DNA of 64,000 nucleotides from an uncultured Oscillospiraceae bacterium (GTDB taxonomy: Bacteria; Bacillota; Clostridia; Oscillospirales; Oscillospiraceae), in assembly GCA_934667095.1 (NCBI GenBank), contig CAKULE010000004.1:62001-126000 (forward strand), given 5' to 3'. How positions within the stretch are numbered: position 1 is the first letter of the stretch; each line of letters starts with the position of its first letter. This document shows positions 10,080 to 18,893 of the stretch, piece after piece. The notes under the pieces were generated by a model. It searched no databases. It was not told where the DNA came from and was given only the letters and a program-made list of their open reading frames with translations. The translations under genes were made by a program, and so were the position numbers.

Positions 10080-10164
10080 ACCTCTGATTCTCTGTACAGG
10101 CACAAGACCCCCTTCTTTCTCATAGACTGGACCATGATCCGCTGGAGAAAGGAGGGGGATTTTC

Positions 10165-10236
10165 ATGCGTGTGGTGGTGATGAAGCTACCGAGATTTCTG
10201 TGCGCACTGGCGAAAAAATTGTTTCATATCGAGTGA
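10165..10236 (+). CDS. spoVM: Stage V sporulation protein M (SpoVM), 23 residues
   Basis: SpoVM is a tiny amphipathic helix that recognises the convex forespore membrane and anchors the coat ATPase SpoIVA. The 24-codon frame encodes MRVVVMKLPRFL followed by CALAKKLFHIE. It aligns without gaps to B. subtilis SpoVM over the first 12 residues (MKFYTIKLPKFL), keeps the key Pro9 and has the same basic/hydrophobic spacing after it. The ATG sits 9 nt behind AAAGGAGGGGG. Context is decisive: it follows rsgA as in B. subtilis and precedes sipL and spoIVA, its partners. It is shorter than the 26-residue B. subtilis protein. Too small for most gene callers. Confidence 0.93.
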   Translation: MRVVVMKLPRFLCALAKKLFHIE

Positions 10237-10243
10237 AGACCGA

Positions 10244-10272
10244 GCATATCCCGGCCGCTCCGCTCATAGGTA
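10244..10272 (+). promoter_or_regulatory. Possible sigma-E-type promoter for sipL
   Basis: GCATATCC and CATAGGTA are separated by 13 nt, resembling the mother-cell sigma-E consensus (about GTCATATT and CATACAAT). It lies just after spoVM and 36 bp before the sipL ATG. The position fits a mother-cell gene, but the match is partial. Confidence 0.35.
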
Positions 10273-10307
10273 TGGCTGACAAAGCTACATACAAGGAGTG
10301 GACGACT

Positions 10308-11810
10308 ATGGAAATGGATCTGCAGCAAACGGTACTGGAGAGCTGGCGTACTGTGCTGGATACCGCCATCAGCAGGGAAGAGGTCATGGAGAGCATCGTG
10401 CCGGATGCCTTTCCGGACGTGGCTCGGGTGATCGCGGTAAACGGAACGGTCTGCCTGACGGGGAAGGAGGCCTCCTCCGGGACGGCGCGGCTTACCGGGA
10501 TGCTGTCGATGACCGTGCTCTACGTTCCGGACGAGGGAGATGGGACGGTCACCTCGCTAACGGTGAAGCAGCCCATTCAGCTGGGCTGTGATTCACCGCA
10601 GCTCACGGAGGAGTGCCAGCTTCAGGGGACGGTGTGCTCCGTTCTGGGCAGCGGGCACCTGATCAATCCCCGAAAGCTGTTCCTCAAGGCGGAGGTGCGG
10701 GCTTGGCTCCGGGCCTTCGTACCGGACCGGCGCACTGTGGTCAGCGGCCTGGGTGCGGCCGATGCTGATATTCAGCAGAAGTCTGTCAGCGCGCAGGACT
10801 GTTCAGTGGCCGCCGTGCTGGAAAAGCCCTTCCTGTTTTCTGATGTGCTCCGTCCCTCTGCATCCAAACCGCCCATGGATGCACTGCTCTTCTCCTGCAT
10901 TCATCCCGGCGTGCTGGACGTGAAGTACATTGGGAAGCGCCTCATCTGCAAGGGGGAAATGGTTCTTGAAGTGCTCTATCGCTCGGGCAGCGAGACGGCA
11001 GCAGCTTCCTTTGCGCTGCCCTATTCTCAGGTGATGGACTTCGAGGGCAGCTTTGAGGAGGGGGACCCGGATGTGGCTGCGGCGGTGCGCGGTGTGGAGG
11101 TCGCCCTCAACGATGGAGAGCTGGAGGTCTCGGTAGATTGCCTGCTGCAGGCGGCCCTTTGGGCCCGGCGGCAGGTTACGGTGCTCAGTGACCTGTACAG
11201 CACGACCCGGCCGCTGGAGGTGACCTGCGGCAGCTGCGCTTTCTGCACTGACCGGCAGGCGGGCAGCCGCCGGGAGAGTGCCCGGCAATTCTTCCCCTCA
11301 GAGATCCCTGCCCGACAGGTCCTGCGCTGTTCCACCGAGATGACGTCTTACCACTGTGAGAGCGGTCGCTGCGACATCGAGGTCGAGGTGACCGTGCTCT
11401 GCCTCAGTGAGAGCGGGACCCTGTACAGTGCGGGCTATCTTCTGCCGGTAAGCTGCACGGCGGAGCTCCCAGAGGGCTGCAGCTACGTCTGGCGCTTCCA
11501 GTGCGGCGAGGCCACAGCAGTGCCCGTCACCGGCGGTTTGGAGGTCCGTCTGGAGGCGGAATTCTGCTGGAGCGCATTGACCATGACAGACCTCTCCTAT
11601 GTGTCCTCTGTGCGGGAGTGTTCCGCCCCTGCCGCTCAGGGTCCCCGCCCCTCTGTGGTCGTTCGTCCGGTGGGGCAGGGGGAGACCCTGTGGGATGCGG
11701 CGAAATCCTGCGGCGCGGCAGTGGATGACATCTGCGCCGTAAACGGGCTGGCAGGGGAGGCCGCCGTCCAGCCGGGGACCGTCCTGCTTATTCCGACCAA
11801 ACGGGTATGA
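10308..11810 (+). CDS. sipL: SpoIVA-interacting protein SipL-like (SPOCS + LysM)
   Basis: In Clostridioides difficile SipL joins SpoIVA in the basement layer of the spore coat. The 500-residue product has repeated SPOCS/DUF3794 modules (roughly 30-140, 165-260, 330-410) and a C-terminal LysM domain (about 452-498, beginning VRPVGQGETLWDAA). I place the start at the ATG 9 nt behind AAGGAG; the frame is open further upstream but overlaps spoVM and lacks a signal there. It sits between spoVM and spoIVA, which supports the SipL assignment over a generic SPOCS-LysM protein. Confidence 0.85.
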   Translation: MEMDLQQTVLESWRTVLDTAISREEVMESIVPDAFPDVARVIAVNGTVCLTGKEASSGTARLTGMLSMTVLYVPDEGDGTVTSLTVKQPIQLGCDSPQLTEECQLQGTVCSVLGSGHLINPRKLFLKAEVRAWLRAFVPDRRTVVSGLGAADADIQQKSVSAQDCSVAAVLEKPFLFSDVLRPSASKPPMDALLFSCIHPGVLDVKYIGKRLICKGEMVLEVLYRSGSETAAASFALPYSQVMDFEGSFEEGDPDVAAAVRGVEVALNDGELEVSVDCLLQAALWARRQVTVLSDLYSTTRPLEVTCGSCAFCTDRQAGSRRESARQFFPSEIPARQVLRCSTEMTSYHCESGRCDIEVEVTVLCLSESGTLYSAGYLLPVSCTAELPEGCSYVWRFQCGEATAVPVTGGLEVRLEAEFCWSALTMTDLSYVSSVRECSAPAAQGPRPSVVVRPVGQGETLWDAAKSCGAAVDDICAVNGLAGEAAVQPGTVLLIPTKRV

Positions 11811-11817
11811 TCAAAAG

Positions 11818-11847
11818 CCGGGGAGTGCTGTGCGCTCCCCGGTTTTT
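11818..11847 (+). terminator. Rho-independent terminator after sipL
   Basis: CCGGGGAG pairs with CTCCCCGG around a 9-nt loop, followed by TTTTT. It separates sipL from spoIVA, which has its own promoter-like sequence. Confidence 0.85.
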
Positions 11848-11850
11848 GCT

Positions 11851-11880
11851 GTCATACCCAAGGGCTTATCCCCATATACA
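11851..11880 (+). promoter_or_regulatory. Probable sigma-E promoter of spoIVA
   Basis: GTCATACC, 14 nt, then CATATACA closely follows the sigma-E consensus. It lies immediately after the sipL terminator and 33 bp before the spoIVA GTG. spoIVA is a sigma-E gene in B. subtilis, so the assignment agrees with known regulation. Confidence 0.6.
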
Positions 11881-11912
11881 TTGGCTAGAACATGGTACGA
11901 GGAGGAGTCACC

Positions 11913-13391
11913 GTGCAAAGCAGCAAGCTCTATGAGGATATTGCCCAGCGCACCCAAGGAGACATTTATATCGGCGTGGTCGGGCCCGTGCGGACGGGTA
12001 AGTCCACCTTTATCAAACGCTTTATGGAGACCATGGTCCTGCCCCGCATCGAGAACGGCTACGTCCGGGACCGGGCCAGAGACGAGCTGCCCCAGAGCGG
12101 CTCCGGCCGGGTGGTGATGACCGCCGAGCCGAAATTCGTCCCTGAGGACGCGGTGGTCATGGCTATGGAGGACGGGGCCACCTTCTCCGTGCGGCTCATC
12201 GACTGCGTGGGTTACATGGTCCCGGGAGCGCTGGGCCAAATGGACGGCGACCAGCCCCGCATGGTGACCACCCCGTGGTTCGACCATGAGATCCCGATGC
12301 CGGAGGCGGCGGAGTACGGTACCCGGAAGGTCATCACCGATCACTCCACCATCGGCATCGTGGTGACCACCGACGGCACGGTCACGGACATTCCCCGGGA
12401 GGATTATCTGGAAGCGGAGGAGCGGGTCATTACCGAGCTGAAAGAGCTGGGAAAGCCCTTTATCGTGCTGCTGAATTCCGCACAGCCGTATAGCGAGTGC
12501 GCTCAGACTCTTCAGGCGGACATCGCTGAGAAGTATCAGGTGACCTGTCTGGCGGTCAACTGCCTGACGCTGGACGAGGGGGCTGTTACGGACATCATCC
12601 GGGGTGTGCTCCATGAATTCCCCATGAAGCAGATGGAGATCTTCCTGCCGTCGTGGGTGGATGTCCTTCCGCTGGAACATCCGATCAAAAAGGGCCTTTA
12701 CGAGCTCATCCGGACCCAGACGGCGGATGTCCAGCGCCTGCGGGATGCGGAGCAGGCGGTACTGGCGATGGAAGAGAGCGACGCCGTCAGTTCTGCCTCG
12801 CTGGACCGCATGGATATGGGCAGCGGCGTAGTTATCGTTACGCTGGAGCTCCCCCGGTCGCTGTTCTATTCCACGGTCTCAGAACGATGCGGACTGGAAA
12901 TCAGGGACGACGGCGATCTGGTGGATCAATTGACGGCCATGGCGGCCATGAAGCGCAGCTATGAAAAGGTGGCCGATGCGCTGGCGCAGGTGGAGGCCAC
13001 CGGTTACGGCATCGTCATGCCGGATATTGGAGAGATGGCGCTGGAGGAACCGGAGATCGTCAAGCAGGGGGGACATTACGGCGTGCGCCTGCGGGCCTCG
13101 GCTCCGTCCATTCACATGCTCCGGGCGGACATCAAGACCGAGGTATCCCCCATCATGGGCACAGAAAAGCAGTCGGAGGAGATGGTAGACTATCTTCTCC
13201 GGCAGTTTGAGGGCGACGCCAGCAGGATATGGGAGTCCAACATCTTTGGCCGCTCCTTTCACGAGCTGGTGGGGGAGGACCTGCAGGGCAAGCTGAAACG
13301 GATGCCCGAGGACGCCCAGACCAAGCTGCGCGAGACCCTTCAGCGCATCATCAATGAGGGCTCTGCCGGGCTCATCTGCATCATTCTGTGA
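11913..13391 (+). CDS. spoIVA: Stage IV sporulation protein A (coat basement ATPase)
   Basis: SpoIVA binds and hydrolyses ATP and polymerises into the platform on which the spore coat is built; SpoVM tethers it to the forespore. From the GTG behind GAGGAGG the product is 492 residues, exactly the B. subtilis length, and its Walker A lysine is residue 30 (GPVRTGKST), as in that protein. The C terminus ends IINEGSAGLICIIL, nearly identical to the family's membrane-targeting tail. An in-frame ATG seven codons upstream is less likely because it precedes the ribosome-binding site. Confidence 0.97.
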   Translation: MQSSKLYEDIAQRTQGDIYIGVVGPVRTGKSTFIKRFMETMVLPRIENGYVRDRARDELPQSGSGRVVMTAEPKFVPEDAVVMAMEDGATFSVRLIDCVGYMVPGALGQMDGDQPRMVTTPWFDHEIPMPEAAEYGTRKVITDHSTIGIVVTTDGTVTDIPREDYLEAEERVITELKELGKPFIVLLNSAQPYSECAQTLQADIAEKYQVTCLAVNCLTLDEGAVTDIIRGVLHEFPMKQMEIFLPSWVDVLPLEHPIKKGLYELIRTQTADVQRLRDAEQAVLAMEESDAVSSASLDRMDMGSGVVIVTLELPRSLFYSTVSERCGLEIRDDGDLVDQLTAMAAMKRSYEKVADALAQVEATGYGIVMPDIGEMALEEPEIVKQGGHYGVRLRASAPSIHMLRADIKTEVSPIMGTEKQSEEMVDYLLRQFEGDASRIWESNIFGRSFHELVGEDLQGKLKRMPEDAQTKLRETLQRIINEGSAGLICIIL

Positions 13392-13396
13392 GTTTA

Positions 13397-13431
13397 AAAT
13401 GGCTCATCCTGTACAAGGATGAGCCATTTTT
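13397..13431 (+). terminator. Rho-independent terminator after spoIVA
   Basis: AATGGCTCATCCT and AGGATGAGCCATT form a 13-bp stem with a 5-nt loop and a following T run, directly after the spoIVA stop. Confidence 0.9.
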
Positions 13432-13483
13432 GCAATGCAAATTCGCCTAACCGTCAAAAATATAACGGAAAGCCGAAATGTAC

Positions 13484-13512
13484 TTGCAATTCTGCAAGAT
13501 TAGACATATACT
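13484..13512 (+). promoter_or_regulatory. Vegetative (sigma-A) promoter of the aminotransferase gene
   Basis: TTGCAA, a 17-nt spacer and TATACT lie 30 bp before the GTG start, with GGAGGG between. Good match to the sigma-A consensus. Confidence 0.7.
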
Positions 13513-13542
13513 AAGTCAGAAGAAAAAATCGGAGGGATCTCA

Positions 13543-14736
13543 GTGAAAGAACTTGCAGCAATTGCATCCGGGGTACACGCCTCCAGCACCATGGAGATCG
13601 ACGCACTGTCCAAGCAGATGAAGGCCGACGGCATTGACGTCATCGGTTTTGGCGCCGGCGAACCCGATTTCAATACGCCCGACCATATCAAGGCGGCGGC
13701 AGAGCTGGCCATCCGGGACAACTTTACCCGCTATACCCCCGCATCCGGCACCCTGTCCCTGAAGAAAGCCATCTGCAAGAGGATGGAAAAGGACTGCGGC
13801 ATTATCTATGAGCCCGGTCAGGTGGTGGTGTCCAGCGGCGCAAAACACTGCGTTTACCTGTCTCTGCGGGCCTTGGTAGACCCCGGCGACGAGGTGATCC
13901 TGCCCGCGCCCTTCTGGGTCAGTTATCTGGAGCTCATCCGTATGGTGGGCGGTGTCCCTGTGACCATTACCACGGAGGAATCCGCCGACTTCAAGCTCAC
14001 GGCGGACCAGCTCCGGGCCGCCATTACACCCAAGACCAAGGCGATCATCCTCAACAACCCCTCCAACCCCACCGGCATGGTTTACAGCAAGGAAGAGCTG
14101 GAGGCTCTGGCTCAGGTGTGCGTGGAGAAGGACATCTACATCATTTCCGATGAGATATATTACAGTCTGATCTACGATGGACTGACCTTTACCTCCGTGG
14201 CCAGCTTGGGCGAGGACGTGAAGGAGCGTACCCTCATCGTCAACGGCGTTTCCAAGAGCTATGCCATGACCGGCTGGCGGATCGGGTACATTCTGTGCGA
14301 TGCGAAGATTGCCAAGGTCATCGCCAACTACGTGAGCCATTCCACCGGCTCGCCCTGCGCGGTATCTCAGGCGGCCGCGGAGGCCGCCCTTAGCAGCTCT
14401 CAGGTGCTGGTGGAGGACATGCGGCAGGCCTTTGAGGGCCGCCGGAACTACATCGTTCGCCGGATGAATGCCATTGAGGGCGTGAGCTGTATCAAGCCGG
14501 AAGGCGCCTTCTATGTGATGATGAACGTGGAGAAGCTGCTGGGCCGCACCATCTGCGGCGAGGTCATCGATACCTCCGATGACTTCTGCCGGGCCTTCCT
14601 GCAGCACGGACTGGTCGCCACAGTGCCCTGCAGCGGATTTGGCGCGCCCAATTTTGTCCGCTGGTCCTATGCCGCATCCATGGAGAACATCCGAAAGGGC
14701 ATGGACCGGCTGGAGGCCTTCCTTGCGCAGAAATAA
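13543..14736 (+). CDS. aspC: Class I aminotransferase, aspartate aminotransferase type
   Basis: A PLP enzyme that probably transfers amino groups between aspartate and 2-oxoglutarate. The 397-residue product carries the fold-type I landmarks: GAGEPDFNTP near 33, YTPASG near 64, NNPSNPTG near 168, DEIYYSL near 197 and the PLP lysine near 238 in NGVSKSYAMTGWRIGY, with a C-terminal Arg near FVRWSYA. GTG start behind GGAGGG. It has its own promoter and no obvious operon partner. Substrate choice cannot be settled from sequence alone. Confidence 0.88.
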   Translation: MKELAAIASGVHASSTMEIDALSKQMKADGIDVIGFGAGEPDFNTPDHIKAAAELAIRDNFTRYTPASGTLSLKKAICKRMEKDCGIIYEPGQVVVSSGAKHCVYLSLRALVDPGDEVILPAPFWVSYLELIRMVGGVPVTITTEESADFKLTADQLRAAITPKTKAIILNNPSNPTGMVYSKEELEALAQVCVEKDIYIISDEIYYSLIYDGLTFTSVASLGEDVKERTLIVNGVSKSYAMTGWRIGYILCDAKIAKVIANYVSHSTGSPCAVSQAAAEAALSSSQVLVEDMRQAFEGRRNYIVRRMNAIEGVSCIKPEGAFYVMMNVEKLLGRTICGEVIDTSDDFCRAFLQHGLVATVPCSGFGAPNFVRWSYAASMENIRKGMDRLEAFLAQK

Positions 14737-14755
14737 GACTTTTTCCCGTTACCCC

Positions 14756-14784
14756 TTGCAAAGTGCGAAAAGATTGGGTATACT
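14756..14784 (+). promoter_or_regulatory. Sigma-A promoter of the DUF1858 gene
   Basis: TTGCAA, 17 nt, TATACT, then AAGGAGGT and ATG 40 bp downstream of the -10. It is nearly the same promoter as that of the preceding aminotransferase gene. Confidence 0.75.
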
Positions 14785-14823
14785 ACTCTTGTTCGACAAA
14801 TGATGCAAGGAGGTTATTTTAAA

Positions 14824-15021
14824 ATGGCTAAAATCACTAAAGATACCATTATTGGCGATATTTTGGACATCGCACCCGCTACCGCGCCCATCTTCATGTC
14901 CATTGGCATGCATTGTCTGGGCTGCCCCGCCTCCCGGGGCGAGACGGTGGAGCAGGCCTGCATGGTCCACGGCGTGGACGTGAACGAGCTGCTGGAGCAG
15001 CTGAACGCCACTATCGGTTGA
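14824..15021 (+). CDS. DUF1858 small redox-type protein
   Basis: A 65-residue stand-alone DUF1858 protein (hybrid-cluster-protein-associated redox disulfide family). The motif GMHCLGCPASRGETVEQAC, with a CxxC pair and a third Cys, lies near 25-45. Family members are thought to act as redox or metal-sulfur helpers in anaerobes, but no reaction is established. The ATG follows AAGGAGGT. It is monocistronic between its own promoter and terminator. Confidence 0.85.
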   Translation: MAKITKDTIIGDILDIAPATAPIFMSIGMHCLGCPASRGETVEQACMVHGVDVNELLEQLNATIG

Positions 15022-15034
15022 GCCAAAACCTTGT

Positions 15035-15068
15035 GAAAAGAGCGGTCATTCCGCTCTTTTCCTTTATT
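15035..15068 (+). terminator. Rho-independent terminator after the DUF1858 gene
   Basis: GAAAAGAGCGG pairs with CCGCTCTTTTC around a 5-nt loop and runs into a T-rich tail. Confidence 0.85.
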
Positions 15069-15096
15069 TTCAGATGTTTTCGGGGAGGAGATCAAC

Positions 15097-15774
15097 ATGG
15101 AATTGACGCCCAGACTGCGCTCTGTGGCGGAGCAGGTGCCTGCCGGCGCGGTTTTGGCTGACGTCGGCACGGATCACGCCTATCTCCCCACGTGGTTGCT
15201 GCTGGAGGGCCGCATCCCGCGGGCCATTGCCGCCGATCTGCGGGTCGGTCCGCTGGAACGCGCCCGGGAGACCGCAGCCCGGTACGGTGTCAGCAAACAG
15301 ATCTCCTTCCGCCTGTGTGATGGCCTTTCCGCTATTGCCCCAGATGAGGCCGATGTCATTGCCATTGCAGGCATGGGAGGGGAGACCATCGCATCCATTC
15401 TGGAGGCAGCGCCATGGACCCGGCAGGCGGACAAGTTGCTCCTGCTCCAGCCCATGACCGCCTTTGCGGACCTGCGCAGCTGGCTTTCCACCCATGGTTA
15501 CTGCATCAAAGATGAAACAATTTCCCGGGAAGGAAAACGGCTTTACACATCCCTTCGGGTCAGGGCTGGAGCGATGGCGCCCATGACCTTGGCCGAGCTT
15601 TGGGCCGGAAGGCAGAGCGGCGACCCGCTCCGCCGGGACTATCTTGCGATGGTGGAGGCCAAGCTGGAGCGTATCCTCCAGGGGCATTTGGCCGCGGAGC
15701 TGCAGGATGAGGCGGAGATCGACTCTGTCCGCTTGATATTAGATGAGATTCGACAGATGAAAGGGGAGCTTTGA
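15097..15774 (+). CDS. trmK: tRNA (adenine-22-N1)-methyltransferase TrmK
   Basis: Methylates A22 in the D-arm of bacterial tRNAs. The 225-residue product has the TrmK features: LADVGTDHAYLP (SAM motif I) near 20, AADLRVGPLERA near 46, and the IAGMGGETI motif near 92. ATG behind GGGGAGGAG. The Nif3-like gene begins almost on its stop codon, a pairing seen in most Firmicutes. Confidence 0.93.
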   Translation: MELTPRLRSVAEQVPAGAVLADVGTDHAYLPTWLLLEGRIPRAIAADLRVGPLERARETAARYGVSKQISFRLCDGLSAIAPDEADVIAIAGMGGETIASILEAAPWTRQADKLLLLQPMTAFADLRSWLSTHGYCIKDETISREGKRLYTSLRVRAGAMAPMTLAELWAGRQSGDPLRRDYLAMVEAKLERILQGHLAAELQDEAEIDSVRLILDEIRQMKGEL

Positions 15775-15776
15775 CC

Positions 15777-16568
15777 ATGGTCACCGTACAGAACGTATAT
15801 GATCTCATTCAGCGAAAGGCCCCGTTCGAGCTCCAGATGGATTTTGACAATGCCGGCTTTTTGGTGGGCAGGGCAGACCGGCCGGTGACTCGGGTGCTGG
15901 TGGCTCTGGACATCACGGAGCCAGTGGTGGCCGAGGCCATCGACTGCGGTGCGCAGCTCATCGTGTCCCACCATCCGGTAATCTGGGGCGGCGCCAAATC
16001 GGTGACCGACCAGACTATCACTGGGCGAAAGCTCCTGCTGTTGGCGGAACACGGCATTGCTGCCATCTGCTCCCACACCAATCTGGATGCGGTAGAAGGC
16101 GGCGTCAACGATGCGCTGGCCCGCCGATTGGGCCTGTCTGACATTGGCCAGCTCCATCAGGATGGTGTGGATGCGGAGGGCCGCCCATACGGCATCGGCC
16201 GGGTGGGCATCGTGCCGACCCAACCTCTGTACGACTTCGCGCTGGATGTAAAGGAGAAGCTGGGCGCCAACGGCATCCGCCTTGTGGACGGCGGAAAGCC
16301 GGTCCGCATGGTGGCTGTGGGCGGCGGAGCCTGCGCCGGCATGATGGATGATGCCATTGCGCAGGGGTGTGACACCTTTGTGACCTCCGATGTAAAATAC
16401 GACGGCTTTCTGGATGCGAAGGCCCTTGGTCTCAACCTTATCGACGCCGGCCATTACCCCACAGAAAATGTGGTGTGTCCGGTCCTCCGCAGCTGGATTG
16501 CGGAGGCATTTCCGGAGCTGACCGTCACCGTCTCCCGCACCCATCAGGAGATATTTTCCTACCTGTGA
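15777..16568 (+). CDS. Nif3-like dinuclear metal centre protein (YqfO family)
   Basis: A conserved Nif3/GTP cyclohydrolase I type 2 family protein that forms hexamers with a two-metal site; its cellular role is unsettled. The 263-residue product shows DNAGFLVG near 25, the metal ligands in SHHPVIWG near 65 and HTNLDA near 100, and the late His/Glu set (HYPTE near 225). I chose the ATG 8 nt behind AAGGGGAG; a TTG two codons upstream overlaps the trmK stop. Cotranscribed with trmK. Confidence 0.9.
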   Translation: MVTVQNVYDLIQRKAPFELQMDFDNAGFLVGRADRPVTRVLVALDITEPVVAEAIDCGAQLIVSHHPVIWGGAKSVTDQTITGRKLLLLAEHGIAAICSHTNLDAVEGGVNDALARRLGLSDIGQLHQDGVDAEGRPYGIGRVGIVPTQPLYDFALDVKEKLGANGIRLVDGGKPVRMVAVGGGACAGMMDDAIAQGCDTFVTSDVKYDGFLDAKALGLNLIDAGHYPTENVVCPVLRSWIAEAFPELTVTVSRTHQEIFSYL

Positions 16569-16612
16569 TACATGTTTCCGCTCCGGTTCTCATAGAAGTG
16601 AGGGAAGGGGGG

Positions 16613-17332
16613 ATGCGCATGAAACGGGATCTGGCGGTGGTATCGCTGGGGCTATGTCTGATCATTCTGGGCAGTCTGGCGGCCGGGAGGCGGATCGTAT
16701 CCGCCATGGGGGCCGGTACAGCGACCCGCCCCACGCTGGTACTGGACGCCGGGCACGGCGGAGAGGACGGCGGCGCAGTGTCTGCCTCCGGACATAAGGA
16801 GAGCGACATTAATCTTGCCATTGTGCTCAAGCTGCGGGATCTGATGGCTTTCCTTGGCACGGATGCCGTTCTCACCCGGGATGCAGATGTTTCTGTTTAC
16901 GATCCCGGCTGCAAGACGCTGAGGGAAAAGAAGGTCTCGGATTTGAAGAACCGCGTTGCGATGGTCCGCAATCTGGATCATGCCATGGTCATCAGTGTAC
17001 ATCAAAACACCTTTACAGATAGCAGATACAAAGGCGCACAGGTATTCTTTGTCGCAGGAGAGTTGTCCCGTCAATGGGGCGACAGCACTCAGGCTATTCT
17101 GAATTCTACGCTGGGGAGCAGCAGCCGAAAGGCGGCGCTGATCCCGGATAGCGTGTATTTGTTTTCCCACATAGACTGCCCTGCCATTCTGGTAGAGTGC
17201 GGTTTTCTCAGCAACGGGGAAGAGGCATCGCTCCTGTTGACGGACAGCTACCAGCGCAAGCTGGCGGCGGCACTGGCAGCGGCCTATTTTCACCAATTAC
17301 AGATGATGCCGGGAGGAGATTATCTTGGCTAA
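16613..17332 (+). CDS. cwlD: N-acetylmuramoyl-L-alanine amidase CwlD
   Basis: CwlD removes peptide side chains as the first step in making muramic delta-lactam of spore cortex. The 239-residue product (B. subtilis CwlD is about 237) has an N-terminal membrane/signal segment (about 6-25) and an Amidase_3 domain with zinc ligands in DAGHGGEDGG, the Glu near KESDINL, SVHQNTF and catalytic Glu in LVECGFLSN. ATG behind GGAAGGGGGG; another in-frame ATG lies two codons later. TGATAC and CATAGAA about 19 nt apart upstream are loosely sigma-G-like. Its end overlaps radA by 8 nt. Confidence 0.88.
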   Translation: MRMKRDLAVVSLGLCLIILGSLAAGRRIVSAMGAGTATRPTLVLDAGHGGEDGGAVSASGHKESDINLAIVLKLRDLMAFLGTDAVLTRDADVSVYDPGCKTLREKKVSDLKNRVAMVRNLDHAMVISVHQNTFTDSRYKGAQVFFVAGELSRQWGDSTQAILNSTLGSSSRKAALIPDSVYLFSHIDCPAILVECGFLSNGEEASLLLTDSYQRKLAAALAAAYFHQLQMMPGGDYLG

Positions 17333-18689
17333 GGCAAAAACCCTGTTTTATTGTACAGAATGCGGCAACGAAACCCCAAAATGGCAAGGGAAGTGCCCCG
17401 CCTGCGGGGCGTGGAATACCATCGTGGAGCGTCCTGCCGCCGATACGAAGCGCAAGTCTGCGTCTTCCTTGGGTTCCGTGGGTGCGCCTCGACTGCCCAA
17501 GCCTGTTGCCGAGGTGGATGCGGCAGACGAGCTGCGGTTCCGGACCGGGATGAATGAGCTGGACCGGGTGCTGGGCGGCGGCGCTGTGAAGGGTTCGCTG
17601 GTGCTGGTGGGCGGAGCTCCCGGTATTGGTAAATCCACACTGATGCTCCAGATTTGTGACAATTTATGCCGTTTTGCCAACGTTTTATATGTATCCGGAG
17701 AGGAATCCGAGCGCCAGATCAAGCTACGGGCCCAGCGGCTGGGTATCCGCGACGAGGGGCTGTACCTCTATTCTGAGACCAATTTGGATGACATCGTGGC
17801 GGCTGTAGAGGCACAGAAGCCGGACATTCTCATCGTTGACTCCATCCAGACCATCTATAACGGCGACTCCAGCTCCTCGCCGGGCAGTGTGGCACAGGTC
17901 AAGGAATGCACCATGACCCTGATGCATCTGGCCAAGGGCATGGGCGTGACTGTGTTTGTGGTAGGCCACATCAATAAGGAGGGCTCACTGGCCGGCCCCA
18001 AGGTGCTGGAGCACATGGTGGACTGCGTGCTGCATTTTGAAGGGGAGGAGCACAACTCCTACCGCATCCTGCGGGCGGCCAAAAACCGCTTTGGTGCCAC
18101 CAATGAGATCGGTGTGTTTGAGATGGGTGATCGGGGCTTGTCTGAGGTGCCCAATCCCTCCGAAGCGCTGCTGTCCGGTCGGCCCAAGGACGCGCCGGGG
18201 TCCTGCGTGACCTGCGTAATGGAGGGCGTTCGGCCCGTATTGGCTGAGGTTCAGGCACTGCTGAGCCCATCGGCTTACGGCAATTCCCGCCGTTCCAGCA
18301 ACGGCTTTGATTACAATCGGGCTATGATGCTGGCCGCGGTGCTGGAAAAGCGCGGCGGGCTGTTGATCTCAAATTGTGATTTTTATGTCAATGTGATTGG
18401 CGGCCTGACAGTCACAGAGCCGGCGGCCGACCTGTCGCTCATCGTGGCGCTGGCATCCAGTTTTCGGGACAAGCCTGTGCCGTATGACCTTGCCGCCATC
18501 GGCGAGGTGGGCCTGACGGGAGAACTGCGGGCAGTGCATGCCCTGAATCAGCGGCTGTCTGAGGTTCGACGGCTGGGCTTCACAAAATGTCTGGTGCCAG
18601 CTGGGCCCAGCGGAAAACTCATTGCGCCAGACGGCCTGGAGCTCATCAGAGTGTCAAACATTCGGCAGGCTGTCGCTGTGCTGGTCTGA
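17325..18689 (+). CDS. radA: DNA repair protein RadA (Sms)
   Basis: RadA is a RecA-like helicase that processes recombination intermediates. The 454-residue product has the N-terminal zinc finger (CTEC and CPAC near 9-29), Walker A GAPGIGKST near 95, the RadA signature KNRFGATNEIG near 250, and a C-terminal Lon-protease-like domain. The start is TTG, 7-8 nt behind GGGAGGAG and overlapping cwlD. It is the last chromosomal gene before the integrated phage; the following 200 bp show no gene or clear terminator. Confidence 0.96.
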   Translation: MAKAKTLFYCTECGNETPKWQGKCPACGAWNTIVERPAADTKRKSASSLGSVGAPRLPKPVAEVDAADELRFRTGMNELDRVLGGGAVKGSLVLVGGAPGIGKSTLMLQICDNLCRFANVLYVSGEESERQIKLRAQRLGIRDEGLYLYSETNLDDIVAAVEAQKPDILIVDSIQTIYNGDSSSSPGSVAQVKECTMTLMHLAKGMGVTVFVVGHINKEGSLAGPKVLEHMVDCVLHFEGEEHNSYRILRAAKNRFGATNEIGVFEMGDRGLSEVPNPSEALLSGRPKDAPGSCVTCVMEGVRPVLAEVQALLSPSAYGNSRRSSNGFDYNRAMMLAAVLEKRGGLLISNCDFYVNVIGGLTVTEPAADLSLIVALASSFRDKPVPYDLAAIGEVGLTGELRAVHALNQRLSEVRRLGFTKCLVPAGPSGKLIAPDGLELIRVSNIRQAVAVLV

Positions 18690-18893
18690 CCGCGGCGTGA
18701 AATTCAGGCAGCGGTCGTTGGGCGCAGTCCGCACATCGTTAGATAGAGCTTGCTCCAGCGTGCAGACGCCGTCTGACTGATAGCGGCATGGTTCTGTGCA
18801 TGGAATGATCATAATGTCACCACTTATCACATGATTTACAGTAGCTTGTGTACTGATAAAACGCTTTATGCGCTATGAAGGGAGGCTTTATTG

